Below, piece after piece: positions 7,430-15,141 of a stretch of 64,000 nt of DNA. The first letter of the stretch is position 1. Each line of letters starts with the position of its first letter. This stretch comes from Streptomyces sp. 2131.1 (GTDB lineage Bacteria > Actinomycetota > Actinomycetes > Streptomycetales > Streptomycetaceae), in assembly GCF_900105515.1 (NCBI RefSeq), contig NZ_FNSY01000001.1, positions 3,038,001 to 3,102,000 of the forward strand. The letters are read 5' to 3'. The position numbers were made by a program, and so were the translations under genes. The notes under the pieces are model-generated. The model did no database searches. It saw only the letters and a program-made list of their open reading frames with translations, and was not told where the DNA came from.

Positions 7430-8097
7430 CCCCGAAGCGGAGGCCGAGCGGCGGGCGTGCGCCCCGGGCGCGGGAACGGGGAGTCGTCGTGTTCGCCGGC
7501 GAGGACCGGAACGACTGCGACATCCTTGCCGCGCTCATACGTGCGCACCGGCCCGATATCGCTGACGCGGCCAAACTCGTCCGCATCAACGACCCGGTAC
7601 GGCTGCGCCGAAAGTCCGGCCCGAAGCTCGCTGCTGCCGTGGAGGTCCTGGTCGGCAAGGCGCGCGCCAAGGCGCGCCAGCAGCGGGCCGAACTGCACGG
7701 CTTCGTCGTCCACGAGGATTTGGACGGTTACACCAACGCCGACTACAAGCAGGTTCGCGGAACTCTGGCCGCCGAACTCGCACGCCAGTGCCCCGGTTTC
7801 CGGACCGCATTCGCGCTCGCCGCCTGGGAGACCGAGGGCTGGTTGCTGCTCTTCCCGGAAGCCTTCCCTCACGTCCACCCACGCTGGAAGGTCCCCGCTC
7901 ACCTGCTCGACAAGGACACCGGGCGCGTCAAGAACGCCAAGGAGGAACTGAGGCGAGGGCTTGGCCTGCCGCTCTTCCGTGAGAGCGACGGTCCCTCGGT
8001 GGCCCGCGAGGCACAGCGGCACGGGCTGATTCCCTCCCCACGCGGCACCAACCGCTCGTACGAAGACTTCGTCGGAGATCTCGCCGACTGGAGCTGA
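7426..8097 (+). CDS. TOPRIM/DUF4276-like protein coupled to AAA ATPase
   Basis: A protein of 223 residues. The first hydrophobic strand ends in an acidic pair (GVVVFAGEDRNDCDILAALI), and a second strand carries FVVHEDLDGYTNADY; this Glu...Asp-x-Asp arrangement is what a TOPRIM nuclease core shows. Later segments (TAFALAAWETEGWLLLFPEA) fit the DUF4276-like proteins that accompany COG4637 ATPases. The start given is TTG 7426 overlapping the ATPase stop (TTGA); a GTG at 7489 just before VFAGED is the alternative. Cleavage of nucleic acid triggered by the ATPase is an inference from family architecture. Confidence 0.72.
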   Translation: MTPKRRPSGGRAPRARERGVVVFAGEDRNDCDILAALIRAHRPDIADAAKLVRINDPVRLRRKSGPKLAAAVEVLVGKARAKARQQRAELHGFVVHEDLDGYTNADYKQVRGTLAAELARQCPGFRTAFALAAWETEGWLLLFPEAFPHVHPRWKVPAHLLDKDTGRVKNAKEELRRGLGLPLFRESDGPSVAREAQRHGLIPSPRGTNRSYEDFVGDLADWS

Positions 8098-8101
8098 CAG
8101 G

Positions 8102-9097
8102 TCAGTGTCTGCCCGGGGCGGTGGCTCCTCCAGCCCGCTGGTCGCGGTGCAGCACGTACCGATTGAGCGAATCCGGGTCGCCGATCCAGTAAAAGAGGGT
8201 GGGTCGGTCCTCGGTGCCGCCGTACTGCCAGCCGGGGCCCTCCAGGCAGCCGCTGACGCTGAGCTCGAACTCCGTGGTTCCGGACGGAGACGGCCCCTGG
8301 GTCCACGTACCGGAGCCCTCGCACTGCTCCCATGGGACGTCCCCGGCGTACGTCTCGTCCGTCTTGCGGGGGCCCAGGCCGTGGGCGACCGCGGTGCCGT
8401 CGGCGCGGACGGCGAGGGTGCCGCCGTGCCCGTCGGTCCAGGTGCCGACGAGCTGGGCGTCGGTGAGCCGGGGCGGCTCGTACTCCTGGAGCAGGCCGGT
8501 CCCGTAGGCCAGGAGGCCGCCGACGAAGGTCACCGCCGACAGCGCCGCCCCGCCGACCAGCACCAGCGCGGCGAGCCCGAAACGGGCCCCGTTGCGGCGT
8601 ACTACGGTCACGGCCCGGGTGCACAGGACGGCGGGGGCCAGACCGAGGAAGGTTGCGAGGAGAACGAGCGGGGGTACGGTCCAGCTGCCGCCGAGCAGCA
8701 GCGTCGGCACCCCGGCGCACACGGCGGCCGCCGCGGCGACCGCGCCGCAGACGGCCAGACACCAGCGCATGGTCTCCGCCCGCCCGGTCCGGCGGGCGGA
8801 GAGGCGCGAGAGCTGCAGGCTTGGCAGTACGAGCGCCGCCGAGCCGATCGCGCCGCCCAGGCCGAGCACGACCGTGACGACCACGATCAGGAACAGGTAC
8901 CCGACGTAGGCACCGATGCCGGCGGCGAAGTAGTGCTCGTCGCGCAGACCGGCCAGGAAGTACACGACGAACGCGAGCCCGCCTTCCCCCACCAGCGCCA
9001 CGGCCCCCGTCAGCCACGCGGCCGTCCAGCCCACACCGCCGACGCGCTCCGGTTCCCCGGGGGCCTCCGCCTGTCTTTCGACCGTCCAGCGCGTCAT
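8102..9097 (-). CDS. Multi-span membrane protein with C-terminal soluble domain
   Basis: About 331 residues from ATG 9097 (MTRWTVERQAEAPG); an upstream ATG at about 9135 is possible. Five or so hydrophobic segments occupy the first two thirds (for example AAWLTGAVALVGEGGLAFVV, LFLIVVVTVVLGLGGAIGS, VPPLVLLATFLGLAPAVL, LALVLVGGAAL region). The last 115 residues are polar and probably outside the membrane, with LVGTWTDGHGGTLAVRADGT, a motif seen in lipocalin-like small domains. The gene ends four bases after the convergent TOPRIM-like gene. Function is unknown. Confidence 0.75.
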   Translation of the reverse strand: MTRWTVERQAEAPGEPERVGGVGWTAAWLTGAVALVGEGGLAFVVYFLAGLRDEHYFAAGIGAYVGYLFLIVVVTVVLGLGGAIGSAALVLPSLQLSRLSARRTGRAETMRWCLAVCGAVAAAAAVCAGVPTLLLGGSWTVPPLVLLATFLGLAPAVLCTRAVTVVRRNGARFGLAALVLVGGAALSAVTFVGGLLAYGTGLLQEYEPPRLTDAQLVGTWTDGHGGTLAVRADGTAVAHGLGPRKTDETYAGDVPWEQCEGSGTWTQGPSPSGTTEFELSVSGCLEGPGWQYGGTEDRPTLFYWIGDPDSLNRYVLHRDQRAGGATAPGRH

Positions 9098-9173
9098 GCC
9101 CCGCCCCTTCCCCCACGGCCAGACCTTCATCATGCACCTGACCAGCGGTACGGCCGCCGCGGGGGTGGGGGCG

Positions 9174-10016
9174 TCAGCCGCGCAGTTCGGCCAGGTCCTC
9201 GTCCGTGAGGGTGAGGTCGCGGGCGGCCATGTTCTCCTCCAGGTGGGCGAGGTTGCCCGTGCCGGGGATGGCGAGCATGACGGGGGACGAGGCGAGGAGG
9301 AGGGCGAGCTGCACCTGGGAGACGGTCGCGTCCAGGCGGGCCGCGACCTTCTCAAGGCGCCGGGTGTCGAGCGGCTCGCGGCCGCCGCCGAGCAGGAAGA
9401 ACGGCACGTACGCGATCCCGGCGGCCTCGCACTCCGCGAGGAGCGCCAGGTCGTCGGCGTACGGATTCTGCACGCACACCACGGGCGCGACGGACCGCGC
9501 CTCCGCGAGCTGCGCGGCGTCGATGTTGCTGACGCCGAGGTGCCGGATGAGGCCCTCCTGCTGGAGCCCGGCGAGCACGGCGAACCGTTCGGCGACGGAC
9601 TCGCCGCCGGGGCCGCTCATGCCGCCGACGCGGAGGTTGACCACGTCGAGCCGGTCGACGCCGAGGGAGCGCAGGTCCGCCTCGACGAGGCCGCGCAGCT
9701 GGTCGGGGGTGGCCTGGCCGCTGGGGACGCCGTCGGGGCCGGGGAGGGGGCCGACCTTGGTGGCGATGACCAGGTCGTCGGGGTAGGGGGCGAGGGCCTC
9801 GCGGATCAGCTCGTTGGACCGGACGCCGCCCCGGGCGTAGAAGGCGGCGGTGTCGATGTGGTTCACGCCGAGCTCGACGGCCCGGCGGAGGACCGCGATG
9901 CCGTTCTCGGGGGTGCGGGCGGGGCCGTCGAGCGTGCCCATGGGCAGCCGCATGGCTCCGAAGCCGAGACGGTTGACGGGGAGGTCGCCGCCGAGGGCGA
10001 AGGTGGTGGTGGTCAT
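9174..10016 (-). CDS. Aldo/keto reductase
   Basis: NAD(P)H-dependent oxidoreductase of 280 residues with a TIM-barrel. The catalytic Asp and Tyr are in VNHIDTAAFYARGG (about 48-60) and the Lys in DDLVIATKVGPLPGP. The fourth tetrad residue, usually His, corresponds to LDVVNLRVGG with no His, as in the related gene at 21497-22393. The cofactor end shows VMLAIPGTGNLAHLEENM. The start is ATG 10016. It is transcribed away from an HTH regulator with 92 bases between starts, and overlapping inverted repeats lie in that gap, so the regulator probably controls it. Substrate is unknown. Confidence 0.9.
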   Translation of the reverse strand: MTTTTFALGGDLPVNRLGFGAMRLPMGTLDGPARTPENGIAVLRRAVELGVNHIDTAAFYARGGVRSNELIREALAPYPDDLVIATKVGPLPGPDGVPSGQATPDQLRGLVEADLRSLGVDRLDVVNLRVGGMSGPGGESVAERFAVLAGLQQEGLIRHLGVSNIDAAQLAEARSVAPVVCVQNPYADDLALLAECEAAGIAYVPFFLLGGGREPLDTRRLEKVAARLDATVSQVQLALLLASSPVMLAIPGTGNLAHLEENMAARDLTLTDEDLAELRG

Positions 10017-10056
10017 GGCTACATGCTCTCCGGGGGTGCGGGGGCGGCCCAGCGCG

Positions 10057-10105
10057 TGGCAGCTTGCTGCCAGTCTCGCGGGATCCGGGGTGCTGCGAGA
10101 CTGGC
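10057..10105. promoter_or_regulatory. Overlapping inverted repeats between divergent AKR and HTH genes
   Basis: TGGCAGC-TT-GCTGCCA lies at 10057-10072. A second, perfect 11-bp pair, GCCAGTCTCGC at 10069-10079 and GCGAGACTGGC at 10095-10105, has a 15-base spacer and shares four bases with the first. The second arm ends four bases before the regulator's ATG. A shared operator for both genes is the likely role. Confidence 0.6.
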
Positions 10106-10108
10106 GGT

Positions 10109-10753
10109 ATGCGGAACGAACAGATCTTCTCGGTCCACGGCGACGCGGAGCTGCTGGCACGCGCGGGGCACCTCCTCGAATCGGCCCGCACCGAGTTCCT
10201 CTGCGCCGCCCGCACCCTGACGACGTGGCCCCGGCCGGCGACCTGGACGACCCCGGGCCCCGACTTCACGACCCGCAAGCTGCTCACCCCGGCCGCTCTG
10301 GCGGACGAGGCGACCCGGGACCACCTGCGGCTGGTGCTGAACGCGGGCGCCCAGGTGCGCATCACGGACGCGGAGCTCCCGCACGAGACGATCATCATCG
10401 ACCGCCGCGTCATGATCCTGGCCGGCCGCGAGGCGCCCGCCGGCCGTGAGTACTCCGTGACGACGTCGAGGACGATGATCGACGGCGTCCACTCGCTGTT
10501 CGACGCGATGTGGAACCGCTCGGCCGCCTACACCACGTACCTGGCGACGGACACCCCGCACCTCACCCCGGAGTCCCGCCAGATCCTGGAAGCCCTGAGC
10601 ACCGGCCTCACCGACGCCTCCGCCGCCCGCCACCTGAACCTCTCCCTGCGCACGTACCGCCGCCGTGTCGCCGACCTGATGACGACCCTCCAGGCCGCGT
10701 CCCGCTTCCAGGCGGGGCTACGGGCGGGCGAGCTGGGGCTGCCGGGGCGGTGA
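10109..10753 (+). CDS. LuxR-type HTH transcriptional regulator with PLD/TrmB-like sensor
   Basis: A protein of 214 residues. The N-terminal two thirds resemble the phospholipase D-like sensor of TrmB regulators (GDAELLARAGHLLESARTEF, LNAGAQVRITDAELPHETII, DRRVMILAGREAPAG). The C terminus is a winged or LuxR-like HTH (ILEALSTGLTDASAARHLNL then SLRTYRRRVADLMTTLQAAS). Such one-component regulators are frequent in Streptomyces beside the enzyme they control. It diverges from the aldo/keto reductase at 9174-10016 over an inverted-repeat region. The ATG at 10109 has no obvious Shine-Dalgarno sequence; GTG or ATG starts further upstream would run through the palindromes. Confidence 0.83.
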   Translation: MRNEQIFSVHGDAELLARAGHLLESARTEFLCAARTLTTWPRPATWTTPGPDFTTRKLLTPAALADEATRDHLRLVLNAGAQVRITDAELPHETIIIDRRVMILAGREAPAGREYSVTTSRTMIDGVHSLFDAMWNRSAAYTTYLATDTPHLTPESRQILEALSTGLTDASAARHLNLSLRTYRRRVADLMTTLQAASRFQAGLRAGELGLPGR

Positions 10754-10770
10754 GGCCGGAGGTGAGGCCA

Positions 10771-10810
10771 CCCGGCGGACGTGTGTCGTACGCGCCCTCA
10801 CTCCGCCGGG
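10771..10810. terminator. Convergent-gene stem-loop
   Basis: CCCGGCGGA at 10771-10779 pairs with TCCGCCGGG at 10802-10810 between the HTH gene and the convergent VOC gene; the right arm overlaps the last codons of the VOC gene. No U-tract follows, as is common in Streptomyces terminators. Confidence 0.4.
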
Positions 10811-11166
10811 ATCGGCTGCGTGAGGTTGACCGCGTTGCCGTCGGGGTCGCGGATGTGGGCGACGCGTTGGCCCCACGGCATGTTCTTGGGGCCGCCGCTG
10901 ACCGAGCCGCCCAGGGCCTCCACGCGGCCGAGCGTCTCGTCGACGTCGTCGACCTCGATGCCGAGCAGGATCCGGGGCGCCGCGGCGTCCGCCGGGTCCG
11001 GCTTGGTCACCAGGCCCAGGTCGGTGTCGCCGATGCGCAGGCCGAGGTAGAAGTCCGGGCCCTTCGCGGGGACCCGGAAGATCTCCTCGGCGCCGAACAG
11101 GTCCGTGTAGAACCGGCGCAGCACGTCCTGGTCGGCGGTGAGGATCACGGGCTGGATGGTGGACAT
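10798..11166 (-). CDS. VOC (glyoxalase/bleomycin-resistance) family protein
   Basis: A protein of 122 residues, one VOC module pair. It begins MSTIQPVILTADQDVLRRFY, contains FYLGLRIGDTDLGLV and the duplicated half LGIEVDDVDETLGRVEALGG, and ends HIRDPDGNAVNLTQP, where the terminal acidic/Asn-containing strand normally completes a metal or ligand pocket. The start is ATG 11166 with AGGAG at about 11172-11176. The family covers metal-dependent dioxygenases, isomerases and drug-binding proteins; no specific reaction can be named. The gene upstream on the other strand starts about 110 bases away. Confidence 0.87.
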   Translation of the reverse strand: MSTIQPVILTADQDVLRRFYTDLFGAEEIFRVPAKGPDFYLGLRIGDTDLGLVTKPDPADAAAPRILLGIEVDDVDETLGRVEALGGSVSGGPKNMPWGQRVAHIRDPDGNAVNLTQPIPAE

Positions 11167-11279
11167 GGCACTCCTGTCGAGGACGGTCGGGTCACTGGGT
11201 GGACCGTCCGCGACCGGAGAACTCATCGGTCGCCCCACGTGGGAGGGTGGCCGTCCGTACGAAGCCGCTGGAGGCGCGT

Positions 11280-12404
11280 GTGAAAGGCCCCGACATACCC
11301 CGGGACATGTCCCGCAGTGCCCGGCTCGCCGCACACGGTGCCGCGTCCACGGCGCTGGCCCTGCGCAGCGACCGCGGTCTGCGGGACCTGCTGGACGCCG
11401 GCACGCCGCTGGGCGCGGGCATCGGCGGCCGGACCGTGCTGCTGGACGTCGAGGGCACCCCGGTCTTCGTCAAGCAGGTGCGGCTCACGGACCTGGAGCG
11501 GGAACCGGAGCACCTGCGCTCCACCGCGAACCTCTTCGGCCTCCCCGCGTACTGCCACTACGGCATCGGCGCCATCGGCAGCCCGGGGTTCGGCGCCTGG
11601 CGGGAGCTCGCCGCGCACACCACGACGACGGACTGGGTGGTCGCCGGGGCGTACGAGGGCTTCCCGCTGATGCACCACTGGCGGGTGCTCACGGACTCCG
11701 GCGCCCCGCTTCCCGAGGAACTCGCGGATGTGGACCGGGCCGTCGCGTACTGGGGCGACGGGTCGGCCGTACGCGGACGGATCGAGGGGCTGCGGGACTC
11801 CACGGCGAGCCTCGTGCTGTTCCTGGAGTACATCCCGGACAACCTGCACGACTGGCTGGACGCGCGGATCGGGGCGGGCGGGGACGCGGCGGAGCGGGCC
11901 TGCGCGATGGTGGAGGACGAGCTGCGGGCCGGCATCGCGTTCATGAACGCCCACGGGCTCCTGCACTTCGACGCCCACTTCCAGAACATCCTCACGGACG
12001 GCCACCGCCTCTACTTCGCCGACTACGGCCTCGCGATCTCCTCCCGCTTCGACCTGTCCCCGGACGAGGCCGCCTTCGTCGTGGAGCACGGGGCGTACGA
12101 CGAGTGCTACGCCGTGAACCACCTGGTCAACTGGCTTGCCGTCGCGCTGTACGGCCACCCCCCGGCGGACCGCAGGGCCTTCGTGGACGCCTGCGCGCAG
12201 GGGGCGCTCCCGGAGGGGGTTCCGGCGTCGATCGCGGCGCTCCTGCTCCGGCACGGACCGGTGGCCTCGGCGATGGGCGGCTTCTGCCGCGCGTTCCAGC
12301 GGGAGAGCCGGACGGTGCCGCACCCGCTGGGGACGATCGGCCCGGTCGCGTGGCCGGGAGCCACATACTCGGTGGACAACTCGGCGGCCGACAGGGACCG
12401 TTGA
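11280..12404 (+). CDS. Protein kinase-like (Ser/Thr or aminoglycoside kinase fold) protein
   Basis: About 374 residues. The kinase core is recognisable: beta-3 Lys in VLLDVEGTPVFVKQVRLTD, catalytic loop HGLLHFDAHFQNILTDG (HxD...N), and the metal-binding FADYG in place of DFG. There is no membrane segment. The start is set at GTG 11280 because GGAGG lies at 11270-11274; an in-frame ATG at 11199 would add 27 residues. It is followed five bases later by a methyltransferase gene, so the two are probably cotranscribed. Kinases of this type are often phosphotransferases of small molecules; the substrate is unknown. Confidence 0.82.
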   Translation: MKGPDIPRDMSRSARLAAHGAASTALALRSDRGLRDLLDAGTPLGAGIGGRTVLLDVEGTPVFVKQVRLTDLEREPEHLRSTANLFGLPAYCHYGIGAIGSPGFGAWRELAAHTTTTDWVVAGAYEGFPLMHHWRVLTDSGAPLPEELADVDRAVAYWGDGSAVRGRIEGLRDSTASLVLFLEYIPDNLHDWLDARIGAGGDAAERACAMVEDELRAGIAFMNAHGLLHFDAHFQNILTDGHRLYFADYGLAISSRFDLSPDEAAFVVEHGAYDECYAVNHLVNWLAVALYGHPPADRRAFVDACAQGALPEGVPASIAALLLRHGPVASAMGGFCRAFQRESRTVPHPLGTIGPVAWPGATYSVDNSAADRDR

Positions 12405-12408
12405 CCGA

Positions 12409-13161
12409 ATGCAGCAGCAGAAGATCTGGGGCGCCGACACCGCCCGACGCTACGACACCCCCGGTTCCGGGATGTTCGCGCCCGAGGTCCTGGAGCCGGC
12501 CGTGGACAGCCTCGCCCGGCTCGCCGATGGCGGAGGAGCACTGGAGTTCGCCATCGGGACGGGCCGCGTAGCCGTACCGCTCGCGGGGCGCGGGGTGCCC
12601 GTCACCGGCATCGAGCTGTCGCGCCCGATGGTCGAGCAATTGCGTACGAAGGCCGACGAGGCGGCGATTCCCGTGATCGTCGGTGACATGGCGACCGCGG
12701 TCGCCCCCGGGGAGTACTCGCTCGTCTACCTCGTGTACAACACGATCTCCAACCTGCTCACGCAGGACGAGCAGGTGCGGTGCTTCCGCAACGCGGCCCG
12801 CCACCTCCCACCCGGCGGCCGGTTCGTGGTCGAACTCTGGGTACCCGAGCTGCGCACGCTGCCGCCGGGCCGGACGGCCACGGTCTGGCAGTCCGAAGCC
12901 GACTACATCGGGCTGGACACGTACGACGTGCTCAACCAGCACGTCGTGTCGCACCACTTCCGCTTCGACGAGACCGAGGAGGCGCAGCTGTTCCGCAGTC
13001 CGCACCGCTACATCTGGCCGGCCGAGCTCGACCTCATGGCCCAGTTGGCCGGCTTCGAGCTGGAGAGCAGGCACGCGGACTGGACCGGCGCCGAATTCAC
13101 GGCCGAGTCGGGTTCCCACGTCTCCGTGTACCGGCTCCCGGTCTCGGGGGACCTCCCCTAG
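12409..13161 (+). CDS. Class I SAM-dependent methyltransferase
   Basis: A protein of 250 residues with the Rossmann-type SAM site: motif I ALEFAIGTGRVAVPLAGRG (about 44-62), motif II VTGIELSRPMVEQL, and post-motif YLVYNTISNLLTQDEQ followed by HLPPGGRFVVELWVP. The C-terminal half (HHFRFDETEEAQLFRSPHRY) is substrate-specific and unassigned. The start is ATG 12409, four bases after the kinase-like gene stop, indicating coupled expression. Streptomyces methyltransferases of this subgroup act on small molecules; nothing indicates which. Confidence 0.9.
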   Translation: MQQQKIWGADTARRYDTPGSGMFAPEVLEPAVDSLARLADGGGALEFAIGTGRVAVPLAGRGVPVTGIELSRPMVEQLRTKADEAAIPVIVGDMATAVAPGEYSLVYLVYNTISNLLTQDEQVRCFRNAARHLPPGGRFVVELWVPELRTLPPGRTATVWQSEADYIGLDTYDVLNQHVVSHHFRFDETEEAQLFRSPHRYIWPAELDLMAQLAGFELESRHADWTGAEFTAESGSHVSVYRLPVSGDLP

Positions 13162-13176
13162 CGCTCTGCCATGACG

Positions 13177-13227
13177 GCACGCGCAGGGCCCCGCGGACCG
13201 GTCGGGTCGTCCGCGGGGCCTGCGTGC
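13177..13227. terminator. Long bidirectional stem-loop terminator
   Basis: GCACGCGCAGGGCCCCGCGG (from 13177) pairs with CCGCGGGGCCTGCGTGC (to 13226) around a short loop near 13199-13207. It sits between the convergent methyltransferase and CsbD genes and can serve both. Confidence 0.7.
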
Positions 13228-13239
13228 GGGAGGAGCGCG

Positions 13240-13413
13240 TCAGTCGGTGAGGGCGTCCTTGGCCTTCTCCTTGGCCTGGCGGGCGTCGCCCTTGGCCTGC
13301 TCGGCCCGGCCCTCGGCGGTGAGCCGCTCGTTGCCGACGGTCCGGCCGGCGACTTCCTTGATCTTGCCCTTGGCCTGCTCGGTCTTGGCCTCGGTCTTCT
13401 CGTCAGCAGCCAT
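13240..13413 (-). CDS. CsbD family stress protein
   Basis: A 57-residue, highly charged helical protein that fits CsbD: MAADEKTEAKTEQAKGKIKE, VAGRTVGNERLTAEGRAEQA, KGDARQAKEKAKDALTD. In Bacillus csbD belongs to the SigB general-stress regulon; in Streptomyces copies are osmotic/stress induced. The start is ATG 13413. A small hydrophobic protein gene diverges from it 150 bases away. No alternative assignment is needed. Confidence 0.93.
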   Translation of the reverse strand: MAADEKTEAKTEQAKGKIKEVAGRTVGNERLTAEGRAEQAKGDARQAKEKAKDALTD

Positions 13414-13564
13414 GTCACTCACCCTTAGCTGTACTCGGTATCGGGATGTCCTCCGCCTGACCGAACTTTCCGGTTCCAAACGCGGCAGTCGCGGAATCAG
13501 CCCGCCATAAAAATTTCCTCACCGCGGATGGATTAACGCGCCAACCGGGGGCAACAGGCCGAAC

Positions 13565-13735
13565 ATGCTTCCTATCATTCTGGTTCTCCTCCTCGCCCTG
13601 CTCCTCTTCGGCGCCGGTTTCGCCCTCAAGGCACTCTGGTGGATCGCCGTCATCGTTCTCGTCGTCTGGCTGCTCGGCTTCTTCATCCGCCCCGCAGGTC
13701 ACGGCGGCAAGCGTGGCCGCTGGTACCGCTGGTAA
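13565..13735 (+). CDS. Small hydrophobic membrane protein (56 aa)
   Basis: Two hydrophobic helices (MLPIILVLLLALLLFGAGFA and ALWWIAVIVLVVWLLGFFIR) and a basic tail ending GKRGRWYRW. This matches the short hydrophobic proteins often beside CsbD genes in Streptomyces, of unknown function and probably stress related. The ATG is at 13565. A strong terminator follows at 13758-13791. It was found by direct translation because it is short. Confidence 0.8.
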   Translation: MLPIILVLLLALLLFGAGFALKALWWIAVIVLVVWLLGFFIRPAGHGGKRGRWYRW

Positions 13736-13757
13736 CCGTCCCCCGACCATCCTTTTC

Positions 13758-13791
13758 GCGAGATCCGGCAGCTTTTGCTGCCGGATCTCGC
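13758..13791 (+). terminator. Perfect 15-bp rho-independent-like terminator
   Basis: GCGAGATCCGGCAGC, loop TTTT, GCTGCCGGATCTCGC: a perfect 15-bp stem 22 bases after the small hydrophobic protein gene. The run after it is weakly T-rich (CTTCATGTT). Confidence 0.88.
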
Positions 13792-13970
13792 CTTCATGTT
13801 CCGGGGCGGGAAACCGGGCCGCGCGCCGCTCGCGAACGAGAAACGGGAAATGCGACGCGCGGAGCGCCTTTCGGCGCCGTAACCCCCCTCATTGACCGGT
13901 CAGCCGCCGCGGCCGCGCAAGTGCCGCCCGCGTGGACGCGATCAACTCGCCGTCCGGCCGCGCCCGGGCG

Positions 13971-14666
13971 CTACGGCGTCGGTGTGCGCAGTACGCGGAA
14001 CTCGTTGCCGTCCGGGTCGAGCAGCATGCCGTCCGGTCCGGGGCGGGCGCCCAGGGACCTCAGGCGGGCGGTCTCCGTCGCCTCGTCGGCGTCGGCCGGG
14101 AGGGCCAGCTCGAAGTACAGGCGGTTGACGTCCGGCTTCGGCGGGACCGGCGGGCCGCCCCAGGTGAGCTTCGTGCCGCCCTGCGGGGACTGGATCGCGG
14201 TCTCCTCGTCCTGGTCCCAGACGAGCGGCCAGCCCAGCGCCTCGCTCCAGAAGTAGCCGACCGCCCGGGTGCCGTCGCACGCGACCGCGCCGATGACCCC
14301 GGTGTCCGCGAGAAACTTGTTGCCCGCCTCGATCACACAGAACTCATTGCCGTCCGGGTCGGCGAGGACGATGTGGCCCTCCTCCGGCGTCTGGCCGATG
14401 TCGATGTGCCGGGCACTGAGGGCCAGCGCCCGGGCCACGGTCTCCCGCTGGGCCTCCGGCGTGGCGCTGGTCAGGTCGAAGTGGGCCTGGTTCTGCCGGG
14501 TCTTGGGCTGCCGGCTCTCGGTGAAGCGGAGGCCGAAGCCCTTGCCGTCCGGGGGCAGCACCGTGACGGCGTCCGCCCGCTCCCGGTTCAGGAGCTCGGC
14601 CCAGAAGCGGGCCAGGGCCGCCGGGTCGGTGGCGTGGAAGCCGATCGCTGAGAGCTGGGGCGTCAT
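13971..14666 (-). CDS. Two-domain VOC family protein
   Basis: A protein of 231 residues with two glyoxalase-like modules. Module 1 starts LSAIGFHATDPAALARFWAE and ends IVLADPDGNEFCVIE; module 2 starts VGYFWSEALGWPLVWDQDEE and ends MLLDPDGNEFRVLRTP. The repeated DPDGNEF strand marks the end of each module. The start is ATG 14666 with GGAGAAG about seven bases upstream. Full-length two-module proteins of this family include extradiol-dioxygenase-like enzymes and antibiotic-binding proteins. The catalytic metal set is incomplete, so binding or small-molecule modification are both possible. Confidence 0.88.
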   Translation of the reverse strand: MTPQLSAIGFHATDPAALARFWAELLNRERADAVTVLPPDGKGFGLRFTESRQPKTRQNQAHFDLTSATPEAQRETVARALALSARHIDIGQTPEEGHIVLADPDGNEFCVIEAGNKFLADTGVIGAVACDGTRAVGYFWSEALGWPLVWDQDEETAIQSPQGGTKLTWGGPPVPPKPDVNRLYFELALPADADEATETARLRSLGARPGPDGMLLDPDGNEFRVLRTPTP

Positions 14667-14785
14667 GTTCCGTACTTCTCCGATTCGTTGGCGGCGCGCC
14701 CGCGCAGCATAGGGAGGGGGCGCGGGCGGCGCACCCCGATTTCGCGCGCCCCCGCCGCCGGATACGCTGACCGGCTCGGCCCCCG

Positions 14786-14833
14786 CCCCGACAAAAACCC
14801 CACCAAAACCCCGACAAAGACCCCGACGAACGG
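14786..14833 (+). repeat. C/A-rich leader repeat
   Basis: Four imperfect 11-12 base units of the type CCCCGACAAA run up to nine bases before the DUF1905 start. A -10-like TACGCT lies near 14763. The leader has almost no G, so the mRNA would be unstructured. Confidence 0.5.
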
Positions 14834-14841
14834 ACACCGCC

Positions 14842-15129
14842 GTGCGAGTCGTGTTCAGCAGCCGCGTCATCGAGTGGCGCGGCCCCGCGCCGTACTACTT
14901 CGCCCCCGTGCCCGCCGAGCAGGCCGACGACATCCGCGAGGTCGCCGCGCTCAGCTCGTACGGCTGGGGCGTGGTCCCGGTCGAGGCCGAGATCGGCGGG
15001 ACCGCCTTCACCACGTCGCTCTTCCCGAAGGACGGCGGCTATCTGCTGCCGCTGAAGAACGCGGTCCGCGCGCCGCAGGACCTCACGGCGGGCGACGACG
15101 TGACCGTGGCGATGACGGTCCGCCTCTGA
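14842..15129 (+). CDS. DUF1905 domain protein
   Basis: A protein of 95 residues that matches DUF1905: VIEWRGPAPYYFAPVPAEQA, SYGWGVVPVEAEIGGTAFTT, LFPKDGGYLLPLKNAVRAPQ, ending TAGDDVTVAMTVRL. The family is a small beta-barrel, often fused to a YdeI-like domain; here it is alone. The start is GTG 14842, after a C/A-rich leader, with no clear Shine-Dalgarno sequence. It converges on the EEP gene, leaving only 12 bases between the stops. Function is unknown. Confidence 0.88.
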   Translation: MRVVFSSRVIEWRGPAPYYFAPVPAEQADDIREVAALSSYGWGVVPVEAEIGGTAFTTSLFPKDGGYLLPLKNAVRAPQDLTAGDDVTVAMTVRL

Positions 15130-15141
15130 CGCGCGCGTCCC

